From: Vogesella sp. LIG4
GTDB taxonomy: Bacteria; Pseudomonadota; Gammaproteobacteria; Burkholderiales; Chromobacteriaceae
Length of the DNA: 64,000 bases
Direction of reading: 5' to 3'
NCBI RefSeq assembly: GCF_900090205.1
Contig: NZ_LT607802.1
Location: 3,998,879-4,062,878, forward strand
Under the pieces are notes generated by a model that saw nothing but the letters and a program-made list of their open reading frames with translations, was not told the origin of the DNA and searched no databases. The translations under genes and the position numbers were made by a program. Every line of letters begins with the position of its first letter. Positions within the stretch are counted from its first letter, which is position 1. Of this stretch, positions 24,875 to 33,797 are shown piece after piece.

Positions 24875-26038
24875 ATGAGCAAGCCCGCCAACCCGCTGAC
24901 AGCCAACATGATCAACATCGGCAAGATTCCCGCCGATGTGTTCGCCAAGAACGGCATGCTGTTCATCAAGCAGGGTCACTATGTACTGACCCAGGAGCAG
25001 AAACAGCGCCTGGTGGAACATGGCCACCTGACCAGCCACGACCGCGCCGCGCTGGTGGAAAAAGAGCTGCGCGAGCGCCGTGAGAAGCAGGAGCAGGAAC
25101 GCCGCGAGCAGGCCAACCGCAACAGCAACCCGATACTGGAAATGGATCGGCTGTCGCACAAGGTATCCGGCCTGCTGAACCGCTTTTTCGAGTTCCGCCA
25201 TTTCGAGCTGGAAATCAGCCACGTGGCGGACAGCCTGATCCGCCTCGCCCAGCAGCATCCGGACGGCCTGATCGCCGCCTGTCTGCTGGCGCCGGCACGC
25301 GACTACGGCAGCACCCACAGCCTGCATACTGCCGCCGTGCTGGCCATCCTCGGCAAGCGGCTGAACCTGCCGCGTGCCGAACACCACGTACTGCTGTGCG
25401 CGGCGCTGACCATGAACATCTCCGCCACCATGCTGCACACCGAGCTGGATCGGCAGCAGGAGCCGATGAACGAGGAACAGCGCTCGGAGATGTATGCCCA
25501 CCCGCTGCTCACCTCCGCCATCCTGCGCGATCTGAAAGTGGAGGACGAACGCTGGCACCTGCTGGTGCAGCAGCATCACGAAGACTGGAACGGCGGCGGC
25601 TACCCGTATGGCCTGAGCAAGGAGCAGATCGACCCGGGTGCGCACCTGATTCACCTCACCGACGTGCTGACCGCGCTGATGACCACCCATGCGCACCGCC
25701 CCGGCCACCTGCCGTCAGTGGCGCTGGGCAAGCTGTACCGTGGCGACTTCAGCGCCTTCGACTCGCGCTTCGTGGCACTGCTGATCAAGGAAATCGGCAT
25801 CTACCCGCCTGGCAGCTTCGTGCGCCTGGTCAACGGCGAAATCGCGGTGGTGGTGCAGCGCCCGCCGGAAGGCCGCGGCAACACGCCGCGCGTAGCGGCG
25901 GTGCGCGCCGGCAGCGGCGACATGTACGGCGAACCGCTACCGCGCAATACCGCGCTCAGCGAGTACGCCATCAGCGGCCCGGTATCGCAGAAGGAAGCCG
26001 GCATCCGCCCTGCCTTCCTGGTGAAGCTGTGGGGCTGA
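24875..26038 (+). CDS. Degenerate HD-GYP-family protein 2
   Basis: 387 residues, paralogous over the whole length to the preceding gene. The N-terminal NGMLFIKQGHYVLTQEQKQR segment is shared, followed by a charged helix (KELRERREKQEQERREQ, about 63-80) not found in the partner. HHEDWNGGGYPYGL is near 234-247. The HD site is again replaced, here CAALTMNISA, so both copies belong to a subfamily that consistently lacks HD. The shared replacement argues for a conserved non-catalytic function rather than recent decay. A strong bidirectional terminator follows. Confidence 0.8.
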   Translation: MSKPANPLTANMINIGKIPADVFAKNGMLFIKQGHYVLTQEQKQRLVEHGHLTSHDRAALVEKELRERREKQEQERREQANRNSNPILEMDRLSHKVSGLLNRFFEFRHFELEISHVADSLIRLAQQHPDGLIAACLLAPARDYGSTHSLHTAAVLAILGKRLNLPRAEHHVLLCAALTMNISATMLHTELDRQQEPMNEEQRSEMYAHPLLTSAILRDLKVEDERWHLLVQQHHEDWNGGGYPYGLSKEQIDPGAHLIHLTDVLTALMTTHAHRPGHLPSVALGKLYRGDFSAFDSRFVALLIKEIGIYPPGSFVRLVNGEIAVVVQRPPEGRGNTPRVAAVRAGSGDMYGEPLPRNTALSEYAISGPVSQKEAGIRPAFLVKLWG

Positions 26039-26061
26039 AAGACTCTCTGACGCCAGCAACG

Positions 26062-26088
26062 AAAAAACCTGCCGCCGGCAGGTTTTTT
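26062..26088. terminator. Bidirectional terminator between HD-GYP 2 and rluF
   Basis: AAAAAACCTGCCG/CGGCAGGTTTTTT gives a 13-bp perfect stem with T-runs on both strands, serving the two convergent genes. An 11-mer motif copy sits beside it (26099-26109). Confidence 0.9.
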
Positions 26089-26113
26089 CAATGCTCAAGG
26101 TTGGCCGCAAGCC

Positions 26114-26845
26114 TCAGCCGAAGCGCTCGTCCTCGGCCAGGTAGCGCCACTGCCCGGTAGGCAGATCGCCCAGCATGATGCTGCCGATACGGATGCGCTT
26201 GAGGCCCACCACGCGCAGGCCCACCAGTTCGCACATGCGGCGGATCTGGCGCTTCTTGCCCTCGCGCAGGATGAAGCGCAGCTGATCCTGGTTCTGCCAC
26301 CACACCTTGGCCGGCAGCAGTGCCTCGCCATCCAGCGACAGGCCGTGATTCAGCAGTCGCAGGCCGTCGGCGTTCAATTCGCCTTCCACCCGCACCAGGT
26401 ATTCCTTTTCCACCTCGGAATTCTCGCCGATGATTTCCTTGGCCACACGGCCATCCTGGGTCAGTACCAGCAGGCCCACCGAATCGATGTCCAGGCGGCC
26501 GGCCGGCGCCAGCCCTTTCAGATGGTCTCGCGAGAAGCGGTGATTGCTGCGGTCGCCGCTCCAGTGGGTTTCCGGGCGGATCAGCACCGCGGCCGGCTGG
26601 TAGCCATCCTCGGCCTGGCCGGAGACATAGCCCACCGGCTTGTTGAGCAGGATGGTGACGCGCTGCGACTGTGCCGCCAGCGCCTGCTTGTCCACCACGA
26701 TATGGTCGTCCGGGCCGACTTTCTGCCCCAGCACGGCTACCGCGCCGTTGACCTTCACCCAGCCCTTTTCGATATAGACATCCGCTTCGCGACGCGAGCA
26801 GACGCCCATTTCCGCCAGGCGTTTGGACAAACGCACCGTCTCCAT
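26114..26845 (-). CDS. rluF: 23S rRNA pseudouridine synthase, RsuA/RluF family
   Basis: 243 residues. An N-terminal S4 RNA-binding domain (about 3-60; [18 protein letters not shown]) is followed by the RsuA-type catalytic domain with AGRLDIDS, in which D119 is the predicted nucleophile. [17 protein letters not shown] closes the domain. RluF makes pseudouridine in helix 80-90 region sites of 23S rRNA in E. coli. Assignment to RluF rather than RluB/RluE/RsuA is from the S4-domain opening and the QIRRM context and is moderately secure. It stands alone, convergent to the HD-GYP genes. Confidence 0.82.
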   Translation of the reverse strand: METVRLSKRLAEMGVCSRREADVYIEKGWVKVNGAVAVLGQKVGPDDHIVVDKQALAAQSQRVTILLNKPVGYVSGQAEDGYQPAAVLIRPETHWSGDRSNHRFSRDHLKGLAPAGRLDIDSVGLLVLTQDGRVAKEIIGENSEVEKEYLVRVEGELNADGLRLLNHGLSLDGEALLPAKVWWQNQDQLRFILREGKKRQIRRMCELVGLRVVGLKRIRIGSIMLGDLPTGQWRYLAEDERFG

Positions 26846-26905
26846 ATATCTCCCACTGCCATGCCGACAAAGGGCGGCATCATACCATTAACCGGCGAGC
26901 CGGGC

Positions 26906-28075
26906 TTACAGGTAGTTGAACAGCGACAGCTTGCTGATGCCGGAGAAGGTCTGCTGCGATGCCTGCAGCGAAGTCACCGCCGCCTGGTAATCGGAAATGG
27001 CCTTCACATAGGCATCCTGCCCCAGGCCCACCAGTTGCTCCAGCCGTGTCGAGTAATTGATTGACTGCGCACCGCCGATATCCTTCACCGTCTGGGCGGC
27101 ATTCATGCGCGAGCCGATGACGGTATTCACCGACACCACCTGTTCGAAGCCGGCATCCAGCCCGCTCAATACAGCCTCCATACCTTTGGAATAGTAAGCG
27201 GCGCCGCTGCTGCCAGTCTGCTGGATTATTGGTTGCCAATCCGGGCGGTTGGCAAAGTCCTGATACGGCTGGAACTGATTCGGTACCGGTGCCTGCTGTG
27301 ACTGGTACAGCATGCGATCAAACGCCGCCGTGCTGGCCGGGTCATTGGGGCCGGTGCGCAGCAGCTGATCGAGACGGGAGATGGCCTGGAACAGCTGGTT
27401 GCCATTGGTAAAGGTATCCGGGTCCACTGTCACCGCAGGCAAGGCATTCGGTACCGCCGGCGGGCTGGCGGGAACGGCCGCCAGCGGGGTAGTCAGATTC
27501 GGCACCACGCTGGTCGAACCGCCCACCATATTGCCGGGCTCGGTCAATGCCAGGGTACGCGAAGTGCCAATGGCCACCTCCTGGCGCTGGGTATTGCCCT
27601 GGTAGGTAATCTTGATGGCCGGGTCCCACTGCACGTCGAAAGGCTTGCTGCCAGTCGCGGTACCGCCAAAAATATAATTGCCTTCCGCACTGGTGGCGTT
27701 CAACAGCCCGACAAGGTTCTTCGTATCCTCAACCAGCTGGCTGCGCATTGCGGCCCTGTCGGTTGTCGACAGCGTGGGCTTGCCTGCCTGCACCGCCAGT
27801 TCACGAATACTCGTTATCGCGTCCGACACGCTCTGCAGCGTACTGTCGGAAATGGACAGCTGGTCATACGCCAGCGACGCATTGCTCACAAAGCGGTCAT
27901 TACGGTTGGCAGTCGCAGTGACTTCAACCGCCTGCGATGCCGCAGCCGGATCATCGGCGGCGTTGATAACGCGCTGCTGGCTGGATATCTGCTGATACAG
28001 CTGCTGCAGGGTGTCCTGCTTTTGCTGCATGTAGAACACACCCAAACTGAATTGGGAAGTCGTCGAGATTCTCAT
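26906..28075 (-). CDS. flgL: Flagellar hook-associated protein 3 (hook-filament junction)
   Basis: 389 residues. The N-terminus MRISTTSQFSLGVFYMQQKQ and the flagellin-like coiled segments at both ends are characteristic of FlgL; N-A-A-D-D-P-A-A-A matches flagellin-type D0/D1 signatures. The C-terminal amphipathic helix ends in FSGISKLSLFNYL. It is exported through the flagellar type III system and forms the second junction ring. It starts 14 nt after flgK and is the last gene of the flg block. Confidence 0.93.
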   Translation of the reverse strand: MRISTTSQFSLGVFYMQQKQDTLQQLYQQISSQQRVINAADDPAAASQAVEVTATANRNDRFVSNASLAYDQLSISDSTLQSVSDAITSIRELAVQAGKPTLSTTDRAAMRSQLVEDTKNLVGLLNATSAEGNYIFGGTATGSKPFDVQWDPAIKITYQGNTQRQEVAIGTSRTLALTEPGNMVGGSTSVVPNLTTPLAAVPASPPAVPNALPAVTVDPDTFTNGNQLFQAISRLDQLLRTGPNDPASTAAFDRMLYQSQQAPVPNQFQPYQDFANRPDWQPIIQQTGSSGAAYYSKGMEAVLSGLDAGFEQVVSVNTVIGSRMNAAQTVKDIGGAQSINYSTRLEQLVGLGQDAYVKAISDYQAAVTSLQASQQTFSGISKLSLFNYL

Positions 28076-28089
28076 GACAAGTCCTCAGG

Positions 28090-30075
28090 TCAGGAGATGG
28101 CGTCAAGAAGGGTCTTGAACGTATCCTGGGCCATTTGAATCACCTTGCTGGAAGCCTGGTAGGCCTGCTGGAATTTCACCAGGTTCGATGCCTCTTCATC
28201 CAGGCTCACCCCGGACAGACTCTGTTTCTTGGCATTGATTTCCACGTTGAGGTTCTGCTGCGCCGACAGCTGGGTATTGGTAATACTGCCGCGGGTACCG
28301 ACATAGCTCACCGTCTGCGCAAAGAACACCTCCATCGTCGAGGTGCGGGTAAAGCCCGGGTCGGTGATCTTGGGGTACAACGACGTGCTGCTGGTCTTGG
28401 TACTGGCCAGAATCGGTTGCGACTGCATCTGGTTCATGGCCAGCATATTGTTGTTGTCCATGCCGTTCACGCCATCCGTTGCCGGATTCCTGGCCTGAAT
28501 CGTCAGGGTCTGGGTGCCACTCAGCGGCATGTTCTCCGCCTTGAACGCCAGCTTGACCGTTTGATTGGTCGGCGAGGTCATCTCGAACTCCCACACGCCC
28601 TGCTGGGTCGTGGACTTGGTCACCGCGGTACACGTAAAACCGGGAACGGTTACCGTGGGGGTGCCGAACACCGGATTGGTGGTCGCATTGAACGGAATCT
28701 GGATCGAACCGGCATTGGGCAAGCCGGTAGACGGCGCCGGCAGCACATCCACCAGTCGTGCGTTGGCCTCCTTGCCCACGAACGGCGTGGCATTGTCCTG
28801 GTGCAGATAGGCTTCTTGCCACACCCCGGTAATCTGCGGCTGTACCAGCGAGCCATCCGGGTTGGTTCCCGCCACTGCCACCACACCGGAAGACATGGCC
28901 AGCTGCGCCGGGTTACCCACCTTTACCGCCATATGCGCCACCGCCAGTTGCATGGCCAGCGCTTCCTGCGTGATGGAAGTCGCCTGCTCGGCCTGTGTAC
29001 GCTCGGCACTCAAGTCCTGGAACAGACCACCGGCCTGTGCCACATAGGGGCCGGTATTCGCTACCGGGTCCAGATAGTTCTGGGTTGGCGCCGGCTCGTA
29101 ACTACCGGTCAGATCCACCCCCAGCTCATGTTGGCGGTTGACTGCATCGGTAAACTCGACCGCCAGGTTGCCCAGGTCGATCTGTACCCGCGGAATATCC
29201 TGCCCCAGCAGTTGCAGATTGCCCTGCAACTCTCCACCGCGCAGATCGCTATAGACGATAGGCACCGATTGCCCATTGACCTGGTTGCCGATATCCACCG
29301 CATTGAAAAACACGTTGATGGAACTCTGGGTAGACTGGGTGGCCAGCGAACCCGCCTGGGTCCCCACCACCAGCGACGAGCCATTGTCGAGGATGACGTT
29401 GTAGTTGCCATCATTGGACTGCACCACGCTGACGTTGATCAGCTTGCTCAGGTCCTGAACCATCTTGTCCCGCTGATCCAGCAGGTCATTCGGGGTGTTG
29501 GCCGCACTACCATTGCCGCTCAGAATGGTGATCTGCTTGTTGATATTGGCGATATTGCCGGCCAGGGTGTTGATCTGCTGCACATTAGCCTGCACCGTGC
29601 TGCGCAGGCTCTGCCGCATCTCTTCGATCTGGGTGTTGGTGGTCTGGAAGCGGTCCACCAGTGCCTGCCCCTGGCTCAGCACCACCTGGCGGGTGGCAAT
29701 CGAGGTAGGGTTGGCCGCAGCGGTCTGCATGGCGGTAAAGAAATCCTGCACCGAGGCCATGATGCCGGTCTTGCTGTCGGTGAGCATGTTGTCGATGGTG
29801 CCCAGCGAGTTCTTCTGCGCCTGCAGTGAACTGATGTTGGCATTGGAGGTACGCAGCTGGTCTTCCGTGAACTGGTCGAACATGCGGCTGACGCTGGAAA
29901 TGCTGACCCCCTGCCCCAGGTAGCCAAAACCGCTGTACAGCGGCAGATTGGCCTGCTGGGAAACCACCTGGCGCGAGTAGCCCTCAGTATTCACGTTACT
30001 GATATTGTGGCTGGTGGTATCCAGGTTCACCCTGGATGCCGCAAGCCCGGAAGCGCCCAAGCTCAACAGGTTCAT
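28090..30075 (-). CDS. flgK: Flagellar hook-associated protein 1
   Basis: 661 residues. The N-terminus LLSLGASGLAASRVNLDTTSHNISNVNTEGYSRQ is the rod/hook family D0 signature with the FlgK-specific N-T-x-G-Y-S-R-Q. The C-terminal LDEEASNLVKFQQAYQASSKVI is the matching D0 helix. It builds the first hook-filament junction ring. A candidate sigma28 promoter lies just upstream (30096-30121), which would let flgKL be expressed late, after the hook. The 11-mer motif lies inside (29709-29719). Confidence 0.95.
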   Translation of the reverse strand: MNLLSLGASGLAASRVNLDTTSHNISNVNTEGYSRQVVSQQANLPLYSGFGYLGQGVSISSVSRMFDQFTEDQLRTSNANISSLQAQKNSLGTIDNMLTDSKTGIMASVQDFFTAMQTAAANPTSIATRQVVLSQGQALVDRFQTTNTQIEEMRQSLRSTVQANVQQINTLAGNIANINKQITILSGNGSAANTPNDLLDQRDKMVQDLSKLINVSVVQSNDGNYNVILDNGSSLVVGTQAGSLATQSTQSSINVFFNAVDIGNQVNGQSVPIVYSDLRGGELQGNLQLLGQDIPRVQIDLGNLAVEFTDAVNRQHELGVDLTGSYEPAPTQNYLDPVANTGPYVAQAGGLFQDLSAERTQAEQATSITQEALAMQLAVAHMAVKVGNPAQLAMSSGVVAVAGTNPDGSLVQPQITGVWQEAYLHQDNATPFVGKEANARLVDVLPAPSTGLPNAGSIQIPFNATTNPVFGTPTVTVPGFTCTAVTKSTTQQGVWEFEMTSPTNQTVKLAFKAENMPLSGTQTLTIQARNPATDGVNGMDNNNMLAMNQMQSQPILASTKTSSTSLYPKITDPGFTRTSTMEVFFAQTVSYVGTRGSITNTQLSAQQNLNVEINAKKQSLSGVSLDEEASNLVKFQQAYQASSKVIQMAQDTFKTLLDAIS

Positions 30076-30095
30076 CGTTCTCTCCTTACTTCTTT

Positions 30096-30121
30096 ATATC
30101 GGCAGCTTCAGGCAGATTTGA
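30096..30121 (-). promoter_or_regulatory. Candidate sigma28 (FliA) promoter for flgKL
   Basis: On the minus strand TCAAATCT, a 10-nt gap and GCCGATAT lie 21 nt before flgK. The -10 element matches the FliA consensus GCCGATAA at 7 of 8 positions, and the -35 resembles TCAAG-type elements. Spacing is about 1 nt shorter than usual. Confidence 0.55.
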
Positions 30122-30140
30122 AGTCTTCAGATGTGAAGTC

Positions 30141-31058
30141 TTAAAGCGCCGCCACGTACTTGGCGACAGACTGCAGCTTGGCGGCATAGGCCGGGTCGGT
30201 GGCATAGCCACCCTGCTGCAGCGCCTGTGCGTAAGCGCCGAAATCCGACCCCTGATTCAGGGCCTGCCGGTAGCGCGGGTTGTTTTCGATCAACTGCGCG
30301 TAGTCATCAAATGCCTGGGCATAGGACTGGTATGCCCGGAAATTATCCACCTGCTTCTTCGCCTTGCCGGCCTGGTATTCGGTGGTCAGCGCGGCAACGG
30401 TGCCGCCCTGCCAGCTGCCGCCGGCCTTGATACCGAACAGGTTGAAACTGTTCTGGCCATCCGGCTGGCGCAGCATGCGCTGGCCCCAGCCGGTTTCCAG
30501 CGCGGCGTGGGCCACCAGCACGTCCGGGCTTACCCCTAGCTTGGCCGCGGCACGCTGTGCCGACGGCAGCAGCGCCGCCACGAAAGCCTGTTTGTCCGCC
30601 GGCAGGTTGGCCGCAGCATCCGCGGTGCTCGCCGTAGTTGCCGTGCTCGCCGCGCTGCTGGCCGGCAAACCGTATGCCTGCTGCAGGCGCGCGCTGGACA
30701 CCGGCACCGGCAACGATGAACTTGCCGGCGGCAGAACTTGCTGCTCGTCGGACAGATTTGCCGCCCGCAACAATTGCTTGCTCAGCATGTCGCTCAGCCC
30801 CATCCCGCCGTTCTGCTCCATGCCCTGCACCAGCTGCTCGTCGTACATGCCGCGGTAGGTGGACATCTCCGACGAATCGTCCTCCCCGCCCAGCGGGTTT
30901 TCGCGCATGGCGGACATCAGCTGGTTGAGCAGCAGGGCCTCGAACTGGCCGGCAACGGCCTTCATCGCCGTCTTCGGGTCCTTGCGCGACAGATCGGCTA
31001 AGGCATCGGTGGCGGACGGGTCCATTACCAGGCGATTGGACGAGGCAGACAGGGACAT
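30141..31058 (-). CDS. flgJ: Flagellar rod-assembly protein with peptidoglycan hydrolase domain
   Basis: 305 residues. The N-terminal rod-binding domain (about 1-105; FEALLLNQLMSAMRENPLGG) caps the growing rod. The C-terminal glucosaminidase/muramidase domain (about 150-305) has the catalytic glutamate in HAALETGWG near 185 and FNLFGIKAGGSWQG. This two-domain form is typical of beta- and gammaproteobacteria and opens the cell wall for the rod. The linker is Ala/Thr/Ser-rich. An 11-mer motif copy (30605-30615) lies in the linker as Ala-Ala-Asn. Confidence 0.94.
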   Translation of the reverse strand: MSLSASSNRLVMDPSATDALADLSRKDPKTAMKAVAGQFEALLLNQLMSAMRENPLGGEDDSSEMSTYRGMYDEQLVQGMEQNGGMGLSDMLSKQLLRAANLSDEQQVLPPASSSLPVPVSSARLQQAYGLPASSAASTATTASTADAAANLPADKQAFVAALLPSAQRAAAKLGVSPDVLVAHAALETGWGQRMLRQPDGQNSFNLFGIKAGGSWQGGTVAALTTEYQAGKAKKQVDNFRAYQSYAQAFDDYAQLIENNPRYRQALNQGSDFGAYAQALQQGGYATDPAYAAKLQSVAKYVAAL

Positions 31059-31098
31059 GCGGCAAACTCCGGAATCAATACCCCCTTACAGCAAGAAT

Positions 31099-31146
31099 CG
31101 GGCCAATTGTAAAAGGCACCCGCAGGTGCCTTTTACAATTGGCCCG
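31099..31146 (-). repeat. Perfect 22-bp-arm hairpin between flgI and flgJ
   Basis: CGGGCCAATTGTAAAAGGCACC (31099-31120) and its exact complement (31125-31146) flank a 4-nt loop in the 99-nt gap between flgI and flgJ. The stem includes an A/T run (AAAAGG/CCTTTT), but no T-run follows on the minus strand. It is probably transcribed as an intra-operon hairpin. Confidence 0.8.
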
Positions 31147-31157
31147 AAACCCGGCAA

Positions 31158-32261
31158 TCAGATGATTTGCAGATCGGCCTTCAGCGAGCCGGCGGACTTC
31201 ATCGCCTGCAGGATGGAAACCAGGTCCTGCGGCGTGGCGCCCAGGGTATTCAGCGCATTGACCACCTGCGACAGGTTGGCGCTGCGCGGCAGGTTGAGTA
31301 CCTTGCCGCCATCGGCCTTGACGGCAATATTTGCCTGGTTGGTGGTAACGGTATTGCCGCCACTGAGCGGCGGCGGCTGGCTCACGTTAGGCGTGTTGTT
31401 CACGGTAACCGACAGGTTGCCGTGGGCTATCGCGCACGGGTCCAGCTTTACCGCCTTGTTCATCACGATGGAGCCGGTGCGGGCATTGATGATCACCAGC
31501 GGGTTCTCTTCGCCCGGCTCCACCGAGATGTTCTCCAGCCGCGACAGGAACTGGATGCGGCTGTCGCTATCCATCGGCGCGTGCACTTCCACCGTGGCGC
31601 CGTCCAGCGCGCGGGCGGTGCCGCTGCCCACTTCGCGGTTGATGGCCTGCACCACGTGGTTGGCGGTGGTGAAATCCGACTCCAGCAGATTGAGCATCAC
31701 CACCTCGCTGCCGACAAAGGCATTGGGCACTTCGCGCTCCACCGAGCCGCCGGACGGGATGCGGCCAACGCTCAGCTGGTTGACCTGCGCCTTGCTGCCG
31801 CCGGCAGAGGCGCCGGCACCGCCGACCACCACATTACCCTGCGCCAGCGCGTAGATCTGGCCATCCGCCCCTTTCAGCGGCGACATCAGCAGCGTGCCGC
31901 CCTTCAGGCTCTTGGCGTCGCCAATCGAGGACACGGTGATATCCAAAGGTTGGCCGCGGCGCGCAAACGGCGGCATCACCGCCGTCAGCGACACTGCCGC
32001 CACGTTCTTCGGGTCCAGCTTGGTCCCTACCGGCACCTGCACCCCCAGCTGGTTCAGCATATTGGTCAGCGACTGGGTGGTGAACGGCGAGGAGTTGGAC
32101 TTGTCGCCACTGCCATCCAGACCCACCACCAGGCCATAGCCCAGCAAGGGGTTGGAACGCACCCCGGCCACCGCCGCCAGCTCCTTCAGCCGCTGCGCAG
32201 CACCGGCATCCATGCACAGCACGGCCAGCAGCAATGCCAGCATCAATCGTTTCATGGTCAT
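31158..32261 (-). CDS. flgI: Flagellar P-ring protein
   Basis: 367 residues from ATG 32261 (MTMKRLMLALLLAVL signal peptide, cleavage near AGA-AQ). Alternative in-frame ATGs lie at 32270, overlapping the flgH stop, and 32255; no strong Shine-Dalgarno decides. The body shows FlgI hallmarks: RLKELAAVAGVRSNPLLGYGLVVGLDGSGD near the mature N-terminus and LVSILQAMKSAGSLKADLQII at the end. It assembles into the periplasmic P ring around the rod. Signal peptide and order after flgH are as expected. Confidence 0.93.
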   Translation of the reverse strand: MTMKRLMLALLLAVLCMDAGAAQRLKELAAVAGVRSNPLLGYGLVVGLDGSGDKSNSSPFTTQSLTNMLNQLGVQVPVGTKLDPKNVAAVSLTAVMPPFARRGQPLDITVSSIGDAKSLKGGTLLMSPLKGADGQIYALAQGNVVVGGAGASAGGSKAQVNQLSVGRIPSGGSVEREVPNAFVGSEVVMLNLLESDFTTANHVVQAINREVGSGTARALDGATVEVHAPMDSDSRIQFLSRLENISVEPGEENPLVIINARTGSIVMNKAVKLDPCAIAHGNLSVTVNNTPNVSQPPPLSGGNTVTTNQANIAVKADGGKVLNLPRSANLSQVVNALNTLGATPQDLVSILQAMKSAGSLKADLQII

Positions 32262-32269
32262 TGCTCGCA

Positions 32270-32950
32270 TCAGAACGGCATCACCGACAGGAAAATCTTC
32301 TGCAGCCAACCGGTGTCGTTGTACAGACGGTTGCGCCCCTGGTTGAGCTCTTCGACCCGCGCATCCGCCAGGCGGGTGGAATCGATGGTGCGATCCTGCT
32401 TGATATCGCGCGGGTTGACCACGCCGGACAGGCGCACGAACTCATGCTCGCTGTTGATCTTGATCTGCTTCTCGCCGCTCACCAGCAGGTTGCCGTTGGG
32501 GTAGACATCGATCACCGTCACGGTGATGGTGGCCTGGAACTGGTTGCTGGTGGTATTGCTGGTCTTGCCAGACTCGCTGCCGGAACCACTGCCGCTAAGG
32601 CTGGTACCGGCCAGTTTCTTCTCCAGCGCGCCCGGCACGAAGGGCAGCGACAGGCCTGCGCCGATCGAGCCGTTGACGTTGCTGGAGCGGCTGCCGGTGG
32701 AGTCTTCCTTGTTGGAGGAGGTGGTGTTTTCGCTGATGGTCACCGTGAGGATGTCCCCCACCCGCAATGGCACCTTGTCCTCGAAGAAGGGCTGGAAGCT
32801 GCCAGCCTGGAAGATGGCGCCCTGCGACGGCACCGGCATCGCCGGCGGCTGTGGCCGCAGCGACATCGGTTGCTGGGTGATCGGTTGCGATTGCGTGCTG
32901 CATGCGGTCAGCAACACAGTAACGATCAACATCGGCAGCAGTTTTTTCAT
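32270..32950 (-). CDS. flgH: Flagellar L-ring lipoprotein
   Basis: 226 residues. The signal peptide has a lipobox LLTAC with the lipidated cysteine at C17. GDILTVTISENTTSSNKEDSTGSR and VNGEK-like segments (LLVSGEKQIKINSEHEFVRLSGVV) are the FlgH core. It forms the outer-membrane L ring. The stop overlaps or abuts the possible flgI starts, so translational coupling is likely. Confidence 0.95.
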   Translation of the reverse strand: MKKLLPMLIVTVLLTACSTQSQPITQQPMSLRPQPPAMPVPSQGAIFQAGSFQPFFEDKVPLRVGDILTVTISENTTSSNKEDSTGSRSSNVNGSIGAGLSLPFVPGALEKKLAGTSLSGSGSGSESGKTSNTTSNQFQATITVTVIDVYPNGNLLVSGEKQIKINSEHEFVRLSGVVNPRDIKQDRTIDSTRLADARVEELNQGRNRLYNDTGWLQKIFLSVMPF

Positions 32951-32992
32951 GATCTTGCCTTAACTGGAACTCAAGCCGCTTGCAGCCGGTTC

Positions 32993-33772
32993 TTACATCT
33001 GCGTCAGACGCTGCAGCATTTCATCCGAGGTCTTGATCGAACGCGAGTTCATTTCATAGGCGCGCTGCGCCTGAATCATGCCCACCAGCTCCTCCGCCAC
33101 GTTGACGTTGGATTCCTCCAGGAAGCCGGACTTGATGGTGCCGAAGTTCTGCAGCCCGCCGGTACCGGCAATCGGCGCACCGGATGCGGTGGTTTCGCGG
33201 TAAAGGTTGCCGCCCAGCGATTCGAGGCCGGCCGGGTTGATGAAATCCGCCAGCTGCAGCTGGCCGATATCGGCGCGAGCGGAACTGCCCGCCGGAATGT
33301 AGGACACGGTGCCGTCTTCCGCCACCTGGAAGCCGGTGCCGTCCGGCACGGTCAGCTCCGGCTGCAGCGGGTAGCCTTCCGAGGTTTCCAGACGGCCGGT
33401 GGCGCCGCGCTGGAATTCGCCATCGCGGGTGTAGCCGGTTTCGCCATCCGGCAGCGTTACCTTGAAGAAGCCGCGGCCATTGATGGCCAGGTCGAATACG
33501 TTGCCGGAAGTGGACAGGCTGCCCTGGGTATGCGAGCGCGCGGTTGCCGTGGGCGCGGAGCCCAGGCCGATATGCAGGCCGGTAGGCAGCTCCTCGCCGG
33601 TTTGCAGTCGCGAACCCGGCTCGCGCAGGGTCTGGTACATCAGGTCCTGAAACACCGCACTGCTGCGCTTGAACGCCTTGGTCCCCACGTTGGCCAGGTT
33701 GTTGGAGATCACATCCAGGCGAAACTGGCTGGACTCCATACCGGTCTTGCCGATGTAAAGCGAACGCATCAT
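32993..33772 (-). CDS. flgG: Flagellar distal rod protein
   Basis: 259 residues. The N-terminal D0 motif MESSQFRLDVISNNLANVGTKAFKR and the C-terminal EELVGMIQAQRAYEMNSRSIKTSDEMLQRL are the FlgG pattern. AGGA sits 10 nt before the first ATG of an ATGATG pair. FlgG polymerises into the distal rod through the P and L rings. It is in the usual position after flgF. Confidence 0.95.
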   Translation of the reverse strand: MMRSLYIGKTGMESSQFRLDVISNNLANVGTKAFKRSSAVFQDLMYQTLREPGSRLQTGEELPTGLHIGLGSAPTATARSHTQGSLSTSGNVFDLAINGRGFFKVTLPDGETGYTRDGEFQRGATGRLETSEGYPLQPELTVPDGTGFQVAEDGTVSYIPAGSSARADIGQLQLADFINPAGLESLGGNLYRETTASGAPIAGTGGLQNFGTIKSGFLEESNVNVAEELVGMIQAQRAYEMNSRSIKTSDEMLQRLTQM

Positions 33773-33797
33773 GGTGGTGTTTTCCTAATTCTTGTCG

